From Streptomyces sp. R28 (GTDB lineage: Bacteria > Actinomycetota > Actinomycetes > Streptomycetales > Streptomycetaceae), in assembly GCF_041052385.1 (NCBI RefSeq), contig NZ_CP163439.1:3089001-3153000 (forward strand): a DNA stretch of 64,000 bases, given 5' to 3'. The notes beneath the pieces are model-generated. The model saw only the letters and a list, made by a program, of their open reading frames with translations, was not told the origin of the DNA and ran no database searches. The translations under genes were made by a program, and so were the position numbers. This document shows, in pieces, positions 26,433 through 35,922 of the stretch (positions within the stretch are counted from its first letter, which is position 1; each line of letters opens with the position of its first letter).

Positions 26433-27248
26433 ATGAGACTTCTCGACCGCCCGCTGCGCTCCCTGGAAGCGCTGGGCATCCAACTCTCCTTCTACGGCCG
26501 CTCGTTGGCGTGGACCGGCCGTACGCTGCGCCGCTACAAGAAGGAGATCCTGCGGCTCCTCGCCGAGGTGAGCTTCGGGCGCGGAGCCCTCGCCGTCGTG
26601 GGCGGCACGGTCGGTGTGATCGCCTTCCTGTCCTTCTTCACCGGCACCGAGGTCGGCCTCCAGGGCTACGCGGCCCTCAACCAGCTCGGCACATCGAACT
26701 TCGTGGCGTTCCTCTCGGCGTACTTCAACACCCGCGAGATCGCCCCGCTGGTGGCGGGACTCGCGCTCTCCGCGACCGTCGGCGCCGGCTTCACGGCCCA
26801 GCTGGGCGCGATGCGGATCAGCGAGGAGACCGACGCGCTCGAGGTCATGGGCGTGCCGTCGCTGCCGTTCCTGGTGACGACGAGGATGATCGCCGGGTTC
26901 GTCGCGGTGATCCCGCTGTACGTGATCGGCCTGCTGTCCTCGTACCTGGCCGCCCGCACCATCACCACCGGCTACTACGGCCAGTCGGCCGGCACCTACG
27001 ACCACTACTTCCAGCAGTACCTGCCACCGGTGGACGTGCTGTGGTCCTTCGGCAAGGTGCTCGTCTTCGCCGTCCTGATCATCCTCGTCCACTGCTTCTA
27101 CGGCTACTACGCGAGCGGCGGCCCGGCGGGCGTCGGCGTGGCGGTGGGCCGCGCGGTGCGGACCTCGATCGTGGCGATCAACGTCCTCGACTTCTTCCTG
27201 TCGCTCGCGATCTGGGGCGCCAGCACGACCGTACGGATCGCGGGGTGA
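26433..27248 (+). CDS. YrbE/MlaE-type permease B of the Mce transporter
   Basis: A 271-residue partner permease. It has the same core pattern as permease A: EIAPLVAGLALSATVGAGFTAQLG and EETDALEVMGVPSLP. The N-terminal 50 residues are an amphipathic/basic region before the first membrane helix. The ATG at 26433 follows 11 nt after the previous stop with a GAGGGG site. Its stop overlaps an in-frame GTG of the next gene. Confidence 0.93.
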   Translation: MRLLDRPLRSLEALGIQLSFYGRSLAWTGRTLRRYKKEILRLLAEVSFGRGALAVVGGTVGVIAFLSFFTGTEVGLQGYAALNQLGTSNFVAFLSAYFNTREIAPLVAGLALSATVGAGFTAQLGAMRISEETDALEVMGVPSLPFLVTTRMIAGFVAVIPLYVIGLLSSYLAARTITTGYYGQSAGTYDHYFQQYLPPVDVLWSFGKVLVFAVLIILVHCFYGYYASGGPAGVGVAVGRAVRTSIVAINVLDFFLSLAIWGASTTVRIAG

Positions 27249-27256
27249 GCCGCCGA

Positions 27257-28534
27257 ATGAGGGTGCGCCGTATGAGGGTGCTGAGACTGCGGTTGTACGG
27301 CGTCGTGTTCCTGGCCGTACTCGCGCTGCTGCTGTCGTTGTCCGTGGCCGTCTACCGGCAGGCCTTCACGCCGGTCGTGCGGATCACGCTGGAGGCCGAC
27401 AGCCTCGGCAACCAGCTCGATCCGCGGGCCGACGTCAAGCTGCGCGGGATGCTCGTCGGCGAGGTGCGCGAGGTGCGGGCGGATGGGACGAAGGCGACGC
27501 TGGACATCGCGCTGAAGCCGGAGCACGTCGCGTACATCCCGTCCGACGTGCACGCGCGCCTGCTGCCCAAGACGCTGTTCGGCGAGAAGTACGTCGACCT
27601 GGTGCCGCCCGCCGGCGCCGGGTCCTCCTCGGCCCGCCCGATCCGCGCCGGCGACGTCATCACCCAGGACCGCACCCGGGTCGGCATCGAGGTGCAGCAG
27701 CTGATGAACGACCTGCTGCCCCTGCTGCGGACCGTGCAGCCCGGCAAGCTCAACGCCACCCTCTCCGCCTTCGCCACCGCCCTCGAGGGCCGCGGCGACC
27801 GGATCGGCGACAACCTCACACGCCTGGAGGCCTACCTGCGCCGCCTCAACCCCCATCTGCCGTCCCTCACCGAGGACATCGCCCGCTTCGCCGAGGTCGC
27901 CGAGGTGTACGGCGACGCGGCGCCCGACCTGATGGCGATCCTGCGCAACACCGTCACCACGAGCCGCACGATCGTCGACCAGAAGGACCGGCTGGCGGCG
28001 GCCCTGAAGACCACCGCCACCGTCGCGGGGACGGCCGAGGACTTCCTCGACGCGAACGGCGACCGGCTGATCACCCTCGGCCGGGTCTCCCGCCCGACCC
28101 TGGAGCTGTTCGCCCGCTACTCCCCCGAGTACCCGTGCCTGCTGGCCGGCCTGGTCCGGCAGGAGAAGGCCTCGGAGGAGGCGTTCCGGGGCGGCAGGAT
28201 GCACATCACGCTGGAGGTCGTACGGCCGCAGGGGGCGTACGAACCCGGTGAGGAGCCGCGTTACGGCGAGCGGTCGGGGCCCGACTGCCGGGATCTGCCG
28301 AGTCCGCCGGTGCCGGCGCCCGGGGCTCACCTCGACGACGGTTCGAAGTCGGGGGGCCTGTCCGGGAGTTCGGCCGCGGGCGGCCCGCTCGGTGTCTCCG
28401 CGACCCCGGCCGAGCAGCGGGCGATCGGCTCGCTCGTGGCCCCGGTCCTGGGCGTGCCCGCCGACGAGGTACCGCCGGTGGCGACGCTGCTGTTCGGACC
28501 GCTGGCACGCGGAACGGCGGTGACCGTCGCATGA
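27257..28534 (+). CDS. MCE family protein A
   Basis: First of six MCE subunits, 425 residues. One N-terminal membrane anchor (LYGVVFLAVLALLLSLSVAVY) is followed by the MCE/MlaD domain (VRITLEADSLGNQLDPRADVKLRGMLVGEV...). A long helical region then forms part of the periplasmic-like tunnel, followed by a C-terminal low-complexity section. Two cysteines (in PEYPCL and GPDCRD) may form a disulphide. The ATG at 27257 has GGGGTGA at good spacing; the in-frame GTG at 27245, overlapping the previous stop, is the alternative start. Confidence 0.9.
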   Translation: MRVRRMRVLRLRLYGVVFLAVLALLLSLSVAVYRQAFTPVVRITLEADSLGNQLDPRADVKLRGMLVGEVREVRADGTKATLDIALKPEHVAYIPSDVHARLLPKTLFGEKYVDLVPPAGAGSSSARPIRAGDVITQDRTRVGIEVQQLMNDLLPLLRTVQPGKLNATLSAFATALEGRGDRIGDNLTRLEAYLRRLNPHLPSLTEDIARFAEVAEVYGDAAPDLMAILRNTVTTSRTIVDQKDRLAAALKTTATVAGTAEDFLDANGDRLITLGRVSRPTLELFARYSPEYPCLLAGLVRQEKASEEAFRGGRMHITLEVVRPQGAYEPGEEPRYGERSGPDCRDLPSPPVPAPGAHLDDGSKSGGLSGSSAAGGPLGVSATPAEQRAIGSLVAPVLGVPADEVPPVATLLFGPLARGTAVTVA

Positions 28535-29595
28535 GAACCGCAGGCGCACGGCAGACCGCCGCTCCCCTCATCAAGTTCAGCCTCTTCGCGCTCGTGACCA
28601 TCCTGGCTACAGCCCTGCTCGCGGCCACCATCGTGAACGTCTCCTTCACGCCGGAGCATCGCTACCGGGCGGTCTTCAGCGACGTGACCGGCCTGGCGGA
28701 GGGCGACGACATCCGCGTGGCCGGGGTGCGGGTCGGCGAGGTCGAGGGCATCCGGATCAAGGACCAGACGCTGGCCGAGGTCACCTTCACGGTCGGCCGG
28801 GACCGGCCGCTGCTGACCAGCACCGGCGCGGTCATCCGGTACCGCAACCTGGTCGGCCAGCGCTACGTCGCGCTGACCGAAGGCGCGGGCGACAGCACCC
28901 GGCTCCTGCGGCCCGGCGCGACGATCCCACTCTCCCGCACCCAGCCGGCGCTGGACCTCAACGCCCTGCTGAACGGCTTCAAGCCGCTGTTCGCCGCGCT
29001 GAGCCCGAACGACGTCAACCAACTCGCCACCGAGATCATTCGCACGCTCCAGGGCGAGGGCGGGACGGTCAACAGCCTGCTCGTGCACACGGCGTCGCTC
29101 ACCTCGACGCTGGCCGGCCGCGACAAGCTGATCGGCTCGGTGATCGACAACCTCAACACCGTGCTGGAGACGCTGGACAAGCGCGGCACCCGCTTCTCCG
29201 GCCTGCTCAAGCAACTGCGCCGGGTCATCTCGGGCCTGTCCGCCGACCGCAAGCCCATCGGGCGGTCGCTGGTGAGCATCGGCGACCTGACGGAGGCCAC
29301 CTCGGGCCTGCTGAAGGACGCGCGCCCGCCACTCAAGGACGACATCGCCGAGCTGACCGAGCTCACCGGCACGCTGAACGACAACGAGAAGACGGTGGAA
29401 GGCGTGCTGAAGCGGCTGCCGAACAAGCTGGGCGAGCTGACGGGGACGGCGTCCTACGGCTCGTGGTTCAACTTCTACCTCTGCGATTTCGACGGCCGGA
29501 TCGTGCTGCCGAAGGCGGGCTCGGAGTCGGAGTCTAAGTCCCAGCAGGTGCTGACGCCCGATCTGCATGTGGCGAGGGCGAGGTGCGGGTCATGA
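28531..29595 (+). CDS. MCE family protein B
   Basis: A 354-residue MCE subunit. An N-terminal transmembrane helix (ALVTILATALLAATIVNV) is followed by the MCE domain (YRAVFSDVTGLAEGDDIRVAGVRVGEV) and long helices. The conserved SWFNFYLCDFDGRI near the C-terminus is typical of MceB. The start is the ATG of an ATGA overlap with gene A. It is expected to assemble with the other five subunits into a hexameric tunnel carrying lipids to the YrbE permeases. Confidence 0.92.
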   Translation: MRTAGARQTAAPLIKFSLFALVTILATALLAATIVNVSFTPEHRYRAVFSDVTGLAEGDDIRVAGVRVGEVEGIRIKDQTLAEVTFTVGRDRPLLTSTGAVIRYRNLVGQRYVALTEGAGDSTRLLRPGATIPLSRTQPALDLNALLNGFKPLFAALSPNDVNQLATEIIRTLQGEGGTVNSLLVHTASLTSTLAGRDKLIGSVIDNLNTVLETLDKRGTRFSGLLKQLRRVISGLSADRKPIGRSLVSIGDLTEATSGLLKDARPPLKDDIAELTELTGTLNDNEKTVEGVLKRLPNKLGELTGTASYGSWFNFYLCDFDGRIVLPKAGSESESKSQQVLTPDLHVARARCGS

Positions 29596-30770
29596 GCCGC
29601 AAGCATCGTCCGGAGCCGCTGTTCAAGGTTCGGGTGGAGCCACCGCGGCTGCCGAAGGTACGGATGCCGAAGGCAGGGCTGCCGAACGTACGGCTCCTGC
29701 CGCGCCGCAAGCCCCGCCGGCAACCGCTGTTCAGGGTGCGCGTCGAGCCGCCGCGCATCCGGCTTCCCCGCCTCCGCCGCCCGCACCTCTCCCCCTTCCG
29801 CGAGCGCAACCCCGTCGTCATCGGCGCGGTCGGCCTCACCGTCCTCGCCCTGCTGACGGTGGCCGCGTTCAACGCGGACCGCCTCCCGCTGATCGGCGAC
29901 GGCGAGACGTACAGCGCGGCCTTCGCGGAGGCGGGCGGACTCAAGCCCGGGGACGAGGTGCGGATCGCCGGAGTCAAGGTCGGCAAGGTCGAGGAGGTCG
30001 ACCTGGACGGCGACCACGTCAAGGTCACCTTCAAGATCAAGGGCGAGCCGGGCTTCGGGACGGAGACCGGCGCGTCGATCCGGGTCAAGACGATCCTGGG
30101 CGCGAAGTACCTGGCCCTGCACCCGAAGGGAAAGGGCCAGTTGGAGCCGGGCAGCGAGATCCCCCTTGGGCGGACCGTCCCCGCATACGACGTCGTACAG
30201 GCCTTCAGCGACCTCACCACCACGACGGAGGAGGTCGACACCGACCGCGTGGCGAAGGCCCTGGACACCCTCTCCACCACCTTCGAGGACTCCCCGGAGG
30301 AGGTACGGGCGTCCCTCAAGGGCCTGTCGCGGATCTCCCGGACGGTGGCCTCCCGCGACAAGGCGCTGCGCGAGCTGCTCGACCACGCGAACGGCGTCAC
30401 GGGCGTACTGGCCGACCGATCGTCGGACTTCACCACCCTGGTCAAGGACGGCGACAAGCTGTTCAGGGAGATCAGCAGGCGACGCGAGGCCATCCACAGA
30501 CTGCTGAAGAGCTCCGCCGCCCTCGGCGTCCAGCTCTCCGGCCTCGTCCAGGACAACGACAAGGAGATCGGGCCCGCGCTCAAGGGCCTGAACACCGTGG
30601 TGCAGATGCTCGAACGCAATCAGGCCGTCCTGGACAGGAGCATCAAGCTCCTCGCTCCCTATACGCGGCTCTTCACCAACACCCTCGGCAACGGCCGCTG
30701 GTTCGACTCCTACGTCCAGAACCTGGTCGCGGCTCCGGTGGTGCCACGGACGGGAGGTTCGGCACAGTGA
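29592..30770 (+). CDS. MCE family protein C with repeated basic N-terminal region
   Basis: A 392-residue MCE subunit. Before the membrane helix (VVIGAVGLTVLALLTVAAF) there is an unusually long, very basic cytoplasmic segment of about 70 residues. It contains a duplicated motif, PLFKVRVEPPR and PLFRVRVEPPR, with related KVRMPK / NVRLLP units between. Then come the MCE domain (YSAAFAEAGGLKPGDEVRIAGVKVGKV) and helices. The start is the ATG at 29592, overlapping the previous stop (ATGA). Confidence 0.9.
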   Translation: MSRKHRPEPLFKVRVEPPRLPKVRMPKAGLPNVRLLPRRKPRRQPLFRVRVEPPRIRLPRLRRPHLSPFRERNPVVIGAVGLTVLALLTVAAFNADRLPLIGDGETYSAAFAEAGGLKPGDEVRIAGVKVGKVEEVDLDGDHVKVTFKIKGEPGFGTETGASIRVKTILGAKYLALHPKGKGQLEPGSEIPLGRTVPAYDVVQAFSDLTTTTEEVDTDRVAKALDTLSTTFEDSPEEVRASLKGLSRISRTVASRDKALRELLDHANGVTGVLADRSSDFTTLVKDGDKLFREISRRREAIHRLLKSSAALGVQLSGLVQDNDKEIGPALKGLNTVVQMLERNQAVLDRSIKLLAPYTRLFTNTLGNGRWFDSYVQNLVAAPVVPRTGGSAQ

Positions 30771-31915
30771 CCATCCCCGTCAGGGTGAGAAGACGGCTGG
30801 CCCTGCTCACCGCACTGTCCCTCGTCGCCGCGCTCGCCTACGTCCTGTGGCCGCGCCCCGAGCCGGTCCGTGTCACGGCGTACTTCCCGCGCACCGTCGG
30901 CATCTACCCCGGCTCGGACGTCCGCGTCCTCGGCGTCCGGATCGGCGAGGTCAAGGAGATCACACCGGAGGGCGGCCGCGTGCGGGTGGAGCTGGAGTAC
31001 GAGGCCGGCCGCAAGGTCCCCGCGGACGCGCAGGCGGCGATCATCAACTCCTCGGTGGTCAGCGACCGTTACGTACAGCTGCTGCCGGTGTACCGGGGCG
31101 ACGGCCCGGTGCTGCGGACCGGTGACGAGATCCCCGAGTCGCGTACGGCCGTACCGGTCGAACTGGACCGTGTCTTCGACAGCCTGCACACCACGGCCGA
31201 GGCGCTCGGCCCGAACGGCGCCAACAAGGAGGGCGCTCTGTCCCGGCTGCTCGGAGTGAGCGCGGACAACCTGGACGGCCAGGGCGAGAACCTGCACCGG
31301 ACGGTAGAGGACCTCTCGGCGGCGGTCACCACCCTGTCCGACGGCCGCACGGACCTGTTCGGCACGATCCGCAACCTCCAGGTCTTCACGGCGGCGCTGG
31401 CGGCCGACGACAAGAGCGTGCGGTCGTTCAACAGCAGCCTCGCGAAGGTCGCCGGTCAACTGGCGGGAGAGCGGCAGGACTTGGCGGCGGCACTGAAGAA
31501 CCTCGGGACGGCACTGGGCGACGTGTCCGCCTTCGTGAAGAAGAACAAGAAGTCGCTGACCTCGAACGTGGAGGGTCTCAGCAAGGTGACCAAGGTGCTC
31601 GTCACCCAACGGGCGGCGCTGGAGGAGCTGTTGGAGGTGGCCCCGACCGGCATGTCGAACCTCAACAACGCCTACAACCCGTCGGCCGGCACCCTCGACA
31701 CCCGCAACAACGCCGACCAGGCGCAGGATCCGGCGTCGCTGCTGTGCTCGGTGCTGCGGACGACCGGCGACGAGGGCGGCAAGAACCCCGACTGCGCGGA
31801 GCTGAGGGAACTGTTCGACTCACTGCCAAAGGTGCCAAAGGCGCCCCAGGGCGGCGAGGCGGTCACGGGCACGGTGGACCGGACGCTCGGCGGAATCCTG
31901 GGGGCGAGCGCATGA
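30767..31915 (+). CDS. MCE family protein D
   Basis: A 382-residue MCE subunit. An N-terminal anchor (LALLTALSLVAALAYVLW) is followed by the MCE domain (VTAYFPRTVGIYPGSDVRVLGVRIGEV) and the helical tunnel region, with two late cysteines (LLCSVL, NPDCAEL). The GTG start at 30767 overlaps the previous stop (GTGA) and gives the correct N-terminus, although the frame is open far upstream inside gene C as a shadow. Confidence 0.92.
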   Translation: MTIPVRVRRRLALLTALSLVAALAYVLWPRPEPVRVTAYFPRTVGIYPGSDVRVLGVRIGEVKEITPEGGRVRVELEYEAGRKVPADAQAAIINSSVVSDRYVQLLPVYRGDGPVLRTGDEIPESRTAVPVELDRVFDSLHTTAEALGPNGANKEGALSRLLGVSADNLDGQGENLHRTVEDLSAAVTTLSDGRTDLFGTIRNLQVFTAALAADDKSVRSFNSSLAKVAGQLAGERQDLAAALKNLGTALGDVSAFVKKNKKSLTSNVEGLSKVTKVLVTQRAALEELLEVAPTGMSNLNNAYNPSAGTLDTRNNADQAQDPASLLCSVLRTTGDEGGKNPDCAELRELFDSLPKVPKAPQGGEAVTGTVDRTLGGILGASA

Positions 31916-33201
31916 GCGGGCTGCGCAGAGGCGGGGTGATGGCCTGGGCGGCAGTCGGCTCACTGCTGCTGACCGGCTGCGAGTTCAACGGCTGGTACGA
32001 CGTGCAGCTGCCCGGCGGCGCGGCCTCGGACGGGAACGCGTACCACGTCACCGTCGAGTTCCGCGACGTACTGGACCTGGTGCCGCAGTCGGCCGTGAAG
32101 GTCAACAACGTCACGGTCGGCGCGGTCGAGAAGGTGGAGCTGAAGGGCTGGCACGCACGCGTGCGCCTCCGCGTCGCGGACTCGGTGAAGCTGCCCGGCA
32201 ACGCGATCGCGCAGCTGCGCCAGACCAGCATGCTCGGCGAGAAGTACGTGGCGCTGTCGAAGCCGGTGGGCACGGCGCCGGTGGGCCGACTCGGCGACGG
32301 CGCCGTGATCCCCCTGTCCCGCAGCGGCCGCAACCCGGAGATCGAGGAGGTGCTGTCCGCGCTGTCGGCCCTGCTCAACGGCGGTGGGGTGGCCCAGCTG
32401 AAGACGATCACCGTGGAGCTGAACAAGGCGCTTGAGGGCCGGGAGAACCGGGTGAAGTCCCTGCTCAAGGAGCTGAACGTATTCCTGGGCGCCCTGGACC
32501 GGCAGAAGGAGGACATCGTCCGGGCACTGAAGGCCGTGGACCGGCTGGCCAAGCGGCTCGGCAAGGAGAAGGAGACCATCGCCGAGGCGGTCGACGAGAT
32601 GCCGCCGGCTTTGAAGGTCCTGGCCGACCAGCGGCGCGACCTCACCAGGATGCTCACCGCGCTGTCGAAGCTGGGGAAGACGGGCACCAAGGTGGTCAAC
32701 GCCTCGCACGACGACACGGTCGCCGACCTGAAGCAGCTCCGCCCGATCCTGCGACAGCTCAACAAGGCGGGTGCCGACCTGCCCAACTCCCTCGAACTGC
32801 TCACGACCTACCCGTTCCCGCGCAATGTGGTGGACGCGATCAAGGGGGACTACGTCAACCTCCACATCACGGCGGACCTCGACCTGGCCGGGATCTACGG
32901 CAACTTGACGGGCAAGCCAGGAGGCGGCCAGGGCGGCAACGACGCGCCCCGGGGACCCGAGCTGCCCGAGACCCCAAACCTGCCGGACGTACCGGATCTC
33001 CCGAAGCTGCCGGGCGTGCCCACGCCCACGGCGCTGCCGAGCAGTCCGAGCGTGCCGTCGTCCCCCTCGGCCCCGTCCGGGGGCGACGGCGACCTGCTGT
33101 GCCCGCCGGTGTGCGCGGCCACCTATGTGGCGGGGGACGACTGGCCCGAGGGGATCGACCTCGAACTCGCCGAGCTGATGCTGAAGGGGGTCCAGCCATG
33201 A
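31912..33201 (+). CDS. MCE family lipoprotein E
   Basis: A 429-residue MCE subunit with a lipoprotein signal; the lipobox LLTGC is at about residues 19-23, as is usual for MceE/LprK. The MCE domain starts with YHVTVEFRDVLDLVPQSAVKVNNV, and helices follow. The C-terminal part is a Pro-rich linker with NLPDVPDLPKLPGVP, resembling the tail of the upstream sigma factor. It ends in a Cys-containing segment (LLCPPVC). ATGA overlaps occur at both ends. Confidence 0.92.
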   Translation: MSGLRRGGVMAWAAVGSLLLTGCEFNGWYDVQLPGGAASDGNAYHVTVEFRDVLDLVPQSAVKVNNVTVGAVEKVELKGWHARVRLRVADSVKLPGNAIAQLRQTSMLGEKYVALSKPVGTAPVGRLGDGAVIPLSRSGRNPEIEEVLSALSALLNGGGVAQLKTITVELNKALEGRENRVKSLLKELNVFLGALDRQKEDIVRALKAVDRLAKRLGKEKETIAEAVDEMPPALKVLADQRRDLTRMLTALSKLGKTGTKVVNASHDDTVADLKQLRPILRQLNKAGADLPNSLELLTTYPFPRNVVDAIKGDYVNLHITADLDLAGIYGNLTGKPGGGQGGNDAPRGPELPETPNLPDVPDLPKLPGVPTPTALPSSPSVPSSPSAPSGGDGDLLCPPVCAATYVAGDDWPEGIDLELAELMLKGVQP

Positions 33202-34475
33202 TCACCCGTACGGTCAAGGTCCAGCTGCTGGCCTTCGCCACGATCACCGCCGTAGGGGTGTCGTACGTCGGCGCCGAGTACACGGGCCTGGTCGACGAAG
33301 TCCTGGACCGCGGCTACACCGTCCGCGCGGACTTCGCCGACTCCGGGGGCATCTTCCCCGGCGCCGAGGTGACGTACCGCGGGGTGCCGGTGGGCAGGGT
33401 GGGCGCGCTGCACCTGACGGGCGCGGACGGGGTTTCGGTCGCCCTGGACATCGAGGACGACGCGCCGCGCATCCCGGCGGACGCCCTGGCCGTGGTGGCC
33501 GACCGCTCGGCGGTGGGCGAACAGTACGTGGACCTGCAACCCCGCACGACCCACGGCCCGTACCTGCTCGACGGCAGCACGATCCCACGAGCGAGCACCC
33601 GCACGCCGCTGCCGACCACGGACCTGGTCCTCAGCCTGGACCGGCTGGTGAACTCGGTCGGAAGGAAGGATCTACGGGTCACGGTGGACGAGTTGGGCAA
33701 GGCGTTCGCCGGAACGGGCCCGAACCTGAGCCGCCTGGTGGACTCGGGAAACAAGCTGACCGAGTCCGCGTCGGAGGCACTCCCCGAGACGATCTCCCTG
33801 ATCGAGGACTCGCGGAAGGTACTGAAGACACAGGCGGACCAGGGCTCGTCGATCAAGTCGTTCGCACACGATCTGGCCGCCCTCACGGCCCAGTTGAAGG
33901 CGAGCGACGGTGACCTGCGCAAGCTGATCGGCAACGCGAGGCCGGCGGCGCAGGAGGTGAACTCGCTGCTGAGGTCGGTCGACCCGGAGTTGTCGGTCCT
34001 GCTGGCCAACCTGATCAGCGGCGGCCAGGTGACGCTGGCCCGCCTGCCGGGCGTGGAACAGGCCCTGGTCACGTTCCCGCTGATGGTGGCGGGCAGCTAC
34101 ACGGTCATACCCGGCGACGGCACAACCCACTTCGGCCTGGTCGTGAACGCCGACGACCCCCCGGCCTGCACCCAGGGCTACGGCACGGCGCGCCGCGACC
34201 CGGCGGACACGAGCACCCGCGAGGCGAACACCAGCGCCCGCTGCACGCTCCCGCGCGGCAGCCAGTCATCCGTGCGGGGCGCCCAGAACGCCCCCGGCGC
34301 GTCGGCCTCGTACGGCGGCGCGAACCACACGGCGTACGTCACGCCTTACGACCCGGAGTCCGGCACCACCACCGGCCCGGACGGAAGGAACGTCGAGATC
34401 GGCTCGACGGGCGGCCAGCGGGCCGTGTTCGGAAAGGAGTCGTGGCAATGGCTGCTCGTCGGCCCGATGGCATGA
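33198..34475 (+). CDS. MCE family protein F
   Basis: Last MCE subunit, 425 residues: N-terminal anchor (LLAFATITAVGVSYVGAEY), MCE domain (YTVRADFADSGGIFPGAEVTYRGVPVGRV), helical region, then the family's C-terminal module with two cysteines (PPACTQGYG, SARCTLPRG). The start is the ATG of an ATGA overlap. Its 3' end overlaps the first Mce-associated gene by 28 nt. Confidence 0.92.
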   Translation: MITRTVKVQLLAFATITAVGVSYVGAEYTGLVDEVLDRGYTVRADFADSGGIFPGAEVTYRGVPVGRVGALHLTGADGVSVALDIEDDAPRIPADALAVVADRSAVGEQYVDLQPRTTHGPYLLDGSTIPRASTRTPLPTTDLVLSLDRLVNSVGRKDLRVTVDELGKAFAGTGPNLSRLVDSGNKLTESASEALPETISLIEDSRKVLKTQADQGSSIKSFAHDLAALTAQLKASDGDLRKLIGNARPAAQEVNSLLRSVDPELSVLLANLISGGQVTLARLPGVEQALVTFPLMVAGSYTVIPGDGTTHFGLVVNADDPPACTQGYGTARRDPADTSTREANTSARCTLPRGSQSSVRGAQNAPGASASYGGANHTAYVTPYDPESGTTTGPDGRNVEIGSTGGQRAVFGKESWQWLLVGPMA

Positions 34476-34963
34476 GGAGGATGGGGACTTCCAAGGCGGT
34501 GGCGGCGGGGCTGACCGCGGCAACGGTCCTCACCACCGCACTCACGACCTGGCTGGCCCTCGGCCTCCACGCCCAGCGCGACGCGGACCAGCACCGCCAG
34601 GACATCCTGTCCGCGGCCCGCCAGTCGGCACTGAACTTCACCTCCCTCGACTACCGCCACTACGACCGCGACAGCACAAACGTCCTGGCGGGCGCGACCG
34701 GCGACTTCAAGAAGCAGTTCGCGGCACAGACGCAGCAACTGACGCAGCTCGTGGCGGCGAACAAGTCCGTGTCGGAGGGCCAGGTCCTGGAGGCCGGCAT
34801 CGTCCGCTCCGACGAGAACTCGGCCCGCGTACTGGTCGTCGCCGACAGCAAGGTGACCAACACGGCGGTACCCGAGGGCGAGGCGCGCACCTACCGCCTC
34901 CAGCTGGACCTGGTGCGGCGGGACGGCCGCTGGCTGACGTCCGACGTCGAGTTCGTCGGCTGA
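34448..34963 (+). CDS. Mce-associated membrane protein 1
   Basis: A 171-residue protein with one N-terminal transmembrane helix (about 20-40, VAAGLTAATVLTTALTTWLAL) and an extracytoplasmic domain of the Mas type: helical QSALNFTSLDYRHYDRD, then a beta-rich NTF2-like fold. I chose the ATG at 34448 for its AAAGGAG site 8 nt upstream; ATG 34472, overlapping the mceF stop, is the alternative. Mas proteins are thought to stabilise Mce complexes. Confidence 0.85.
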   Translation: MAARRPDGMRRMGTSKAVAAGLTAATVLTTALTTWLALGLHAQRDADQHRQDILSAARQSALNFTSLDYRHYDRDSTNVLAGATGDFKKQFAAQTQQLTQLVAANKSVSEGQVLEAGIVRSDENSARVLVVADSKVTNTAVPEGEARTYRLQLDLVRRDGRWLTSDVEFVG

Positions 34964-34986
34964 CGGCACGAGTGAGGAGTACGACC

Positions 34987-35706
34987 ATGACGAAGACGAC
35001 CACCGCCCGGCGCACGATGACGGCAGCGGCCCGCGCAGCAGCCAAGCGAGCGGAGCGCGGCCACCGCGAGCAGGACCCGGAGGCCAGCGTCGCCGGGCGG
35101 ACCGTACTCATCGACGCCCCTAAGAACGGCTGGGACGACCCGCCCGAGCCGTCCCCGGAGTCGTTCGAGGAGGACGCGCCTGCGGAGAACGAGGGCCGGC
35201 CCCGTGCACGCCGACTGCTCATCGCGGTGCTCGGCCTCCTCCTAGTGGCCGGCCTGGTCGCCGTCGCCGTACTGGGTTGGCTGTACCGGGACGGACGTCA
35301 GGCGGAGAGCGCCCGAGCCGAGGCGGTCGCGGCCGCCCGCACGGCGGCGCCGGCCGTCCTGTCGTACGACTACCGCCACCTGGACAAGGACTTCGCGGCG
35401 GCCCGCACCCACCTGACCGGCGGCTTCGGCGACGAGTACGAGAAGACCACGAAGACGGTGGTCGGCCCGACAGCCAAGAAGTACCGGGGCGTGGTGAAGG
35501 CAACGGTCGCCGCCCCCGCGACCGCCGGAACCCCGGCAGCCTCCGTCGTCTCGGCCGCTCCGGACAAGGTCGTGGTGCTGCTCTTCGTCAACCAGGTCAC
35601 CGAGAGCACGCAGGTCTCAGGCTCCCGTGTGGACCTCAACCGGGTGCGGATGACGATGAGGCGCACGGCGGACGGGTGGAAGGTGAGCGCGGTGGACGCG
35701 CTCTGA
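34987..35706 (+). CDS. Mce-associated membrane protein 2
   Basis: A 239-residue protein. A cytoplasmic N-terminal region of about 75 residues, charged and rich in Ala, Glu and Pro, precedes one membrane helix (RLLIAVLGLLLVAGLVAVAVLGWLY). The external domain resembles that of the previous gene (VLSYDYRHLDKDFAAARTHLTGGF, compare SLDYRHYDRDSTNVLAGATGDF), so the two are paralogues. The start at 34987 has a GAGGAG-like site. It is the last gene of the mce operon. Confidence 0.85.
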   Translation: MTKTTTARRTMTAAARAAAKRAERGHREQDPEASVAGRTVLIDAPKNGWDDPPEPSPESFEEDAPAENEGRPRARRLLIAVLGLLLVAGLVAVAVLGWLYRDGRQAESARAEAVAAARTAAPAVLSYDYRHLDKDFAAARTHLTGGFGDEYEKTTKTVVGPTAKKYRGVVKATVAAPATAGTPAASVVSAAPDKVVVLLFVNQVTESTQVSGSRVDLNRVRMTMRRTADGWKVSAVDAL

Positions 35707-35922
35707 GCGAAGAAGCGACCGTCACAGGCAGCATCGGCATCGTCGGCTCGATCAAGTGGTACGAGAACGGCGGGCTGCGCTGGCACGGGATGCGCTGGCT
35801 GTTCCTGGCGCGGACGAGGACACCGCGCTGGTCGGGGTGTCACGTGCGGGTTCGCGGTGGATGGGCTGGCGGCGATGTACGGGCCGGAGCGGCTGATGGA
35901 GGCGTGGGGGGCCGCGGCGTGA
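35707..35922 (+). pseudogene. Decayed gene fragment after the mce operon
   Basis: Coding-like sequence switches frame at least twice. The segments GSIKWYENGGLRWHGM, then DEDTALVGVSRAGSRWMGW, then FAVDGLAAMYGPERLMEAWG before a stop at 35920-35922 lie in different frames. Each has Streptomyces-like codon use but none makes a complete gene. I read this as a broken gene, possibly damaged when the neighbouring element integrated; the family is not recognised. Confidence 0.35.
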
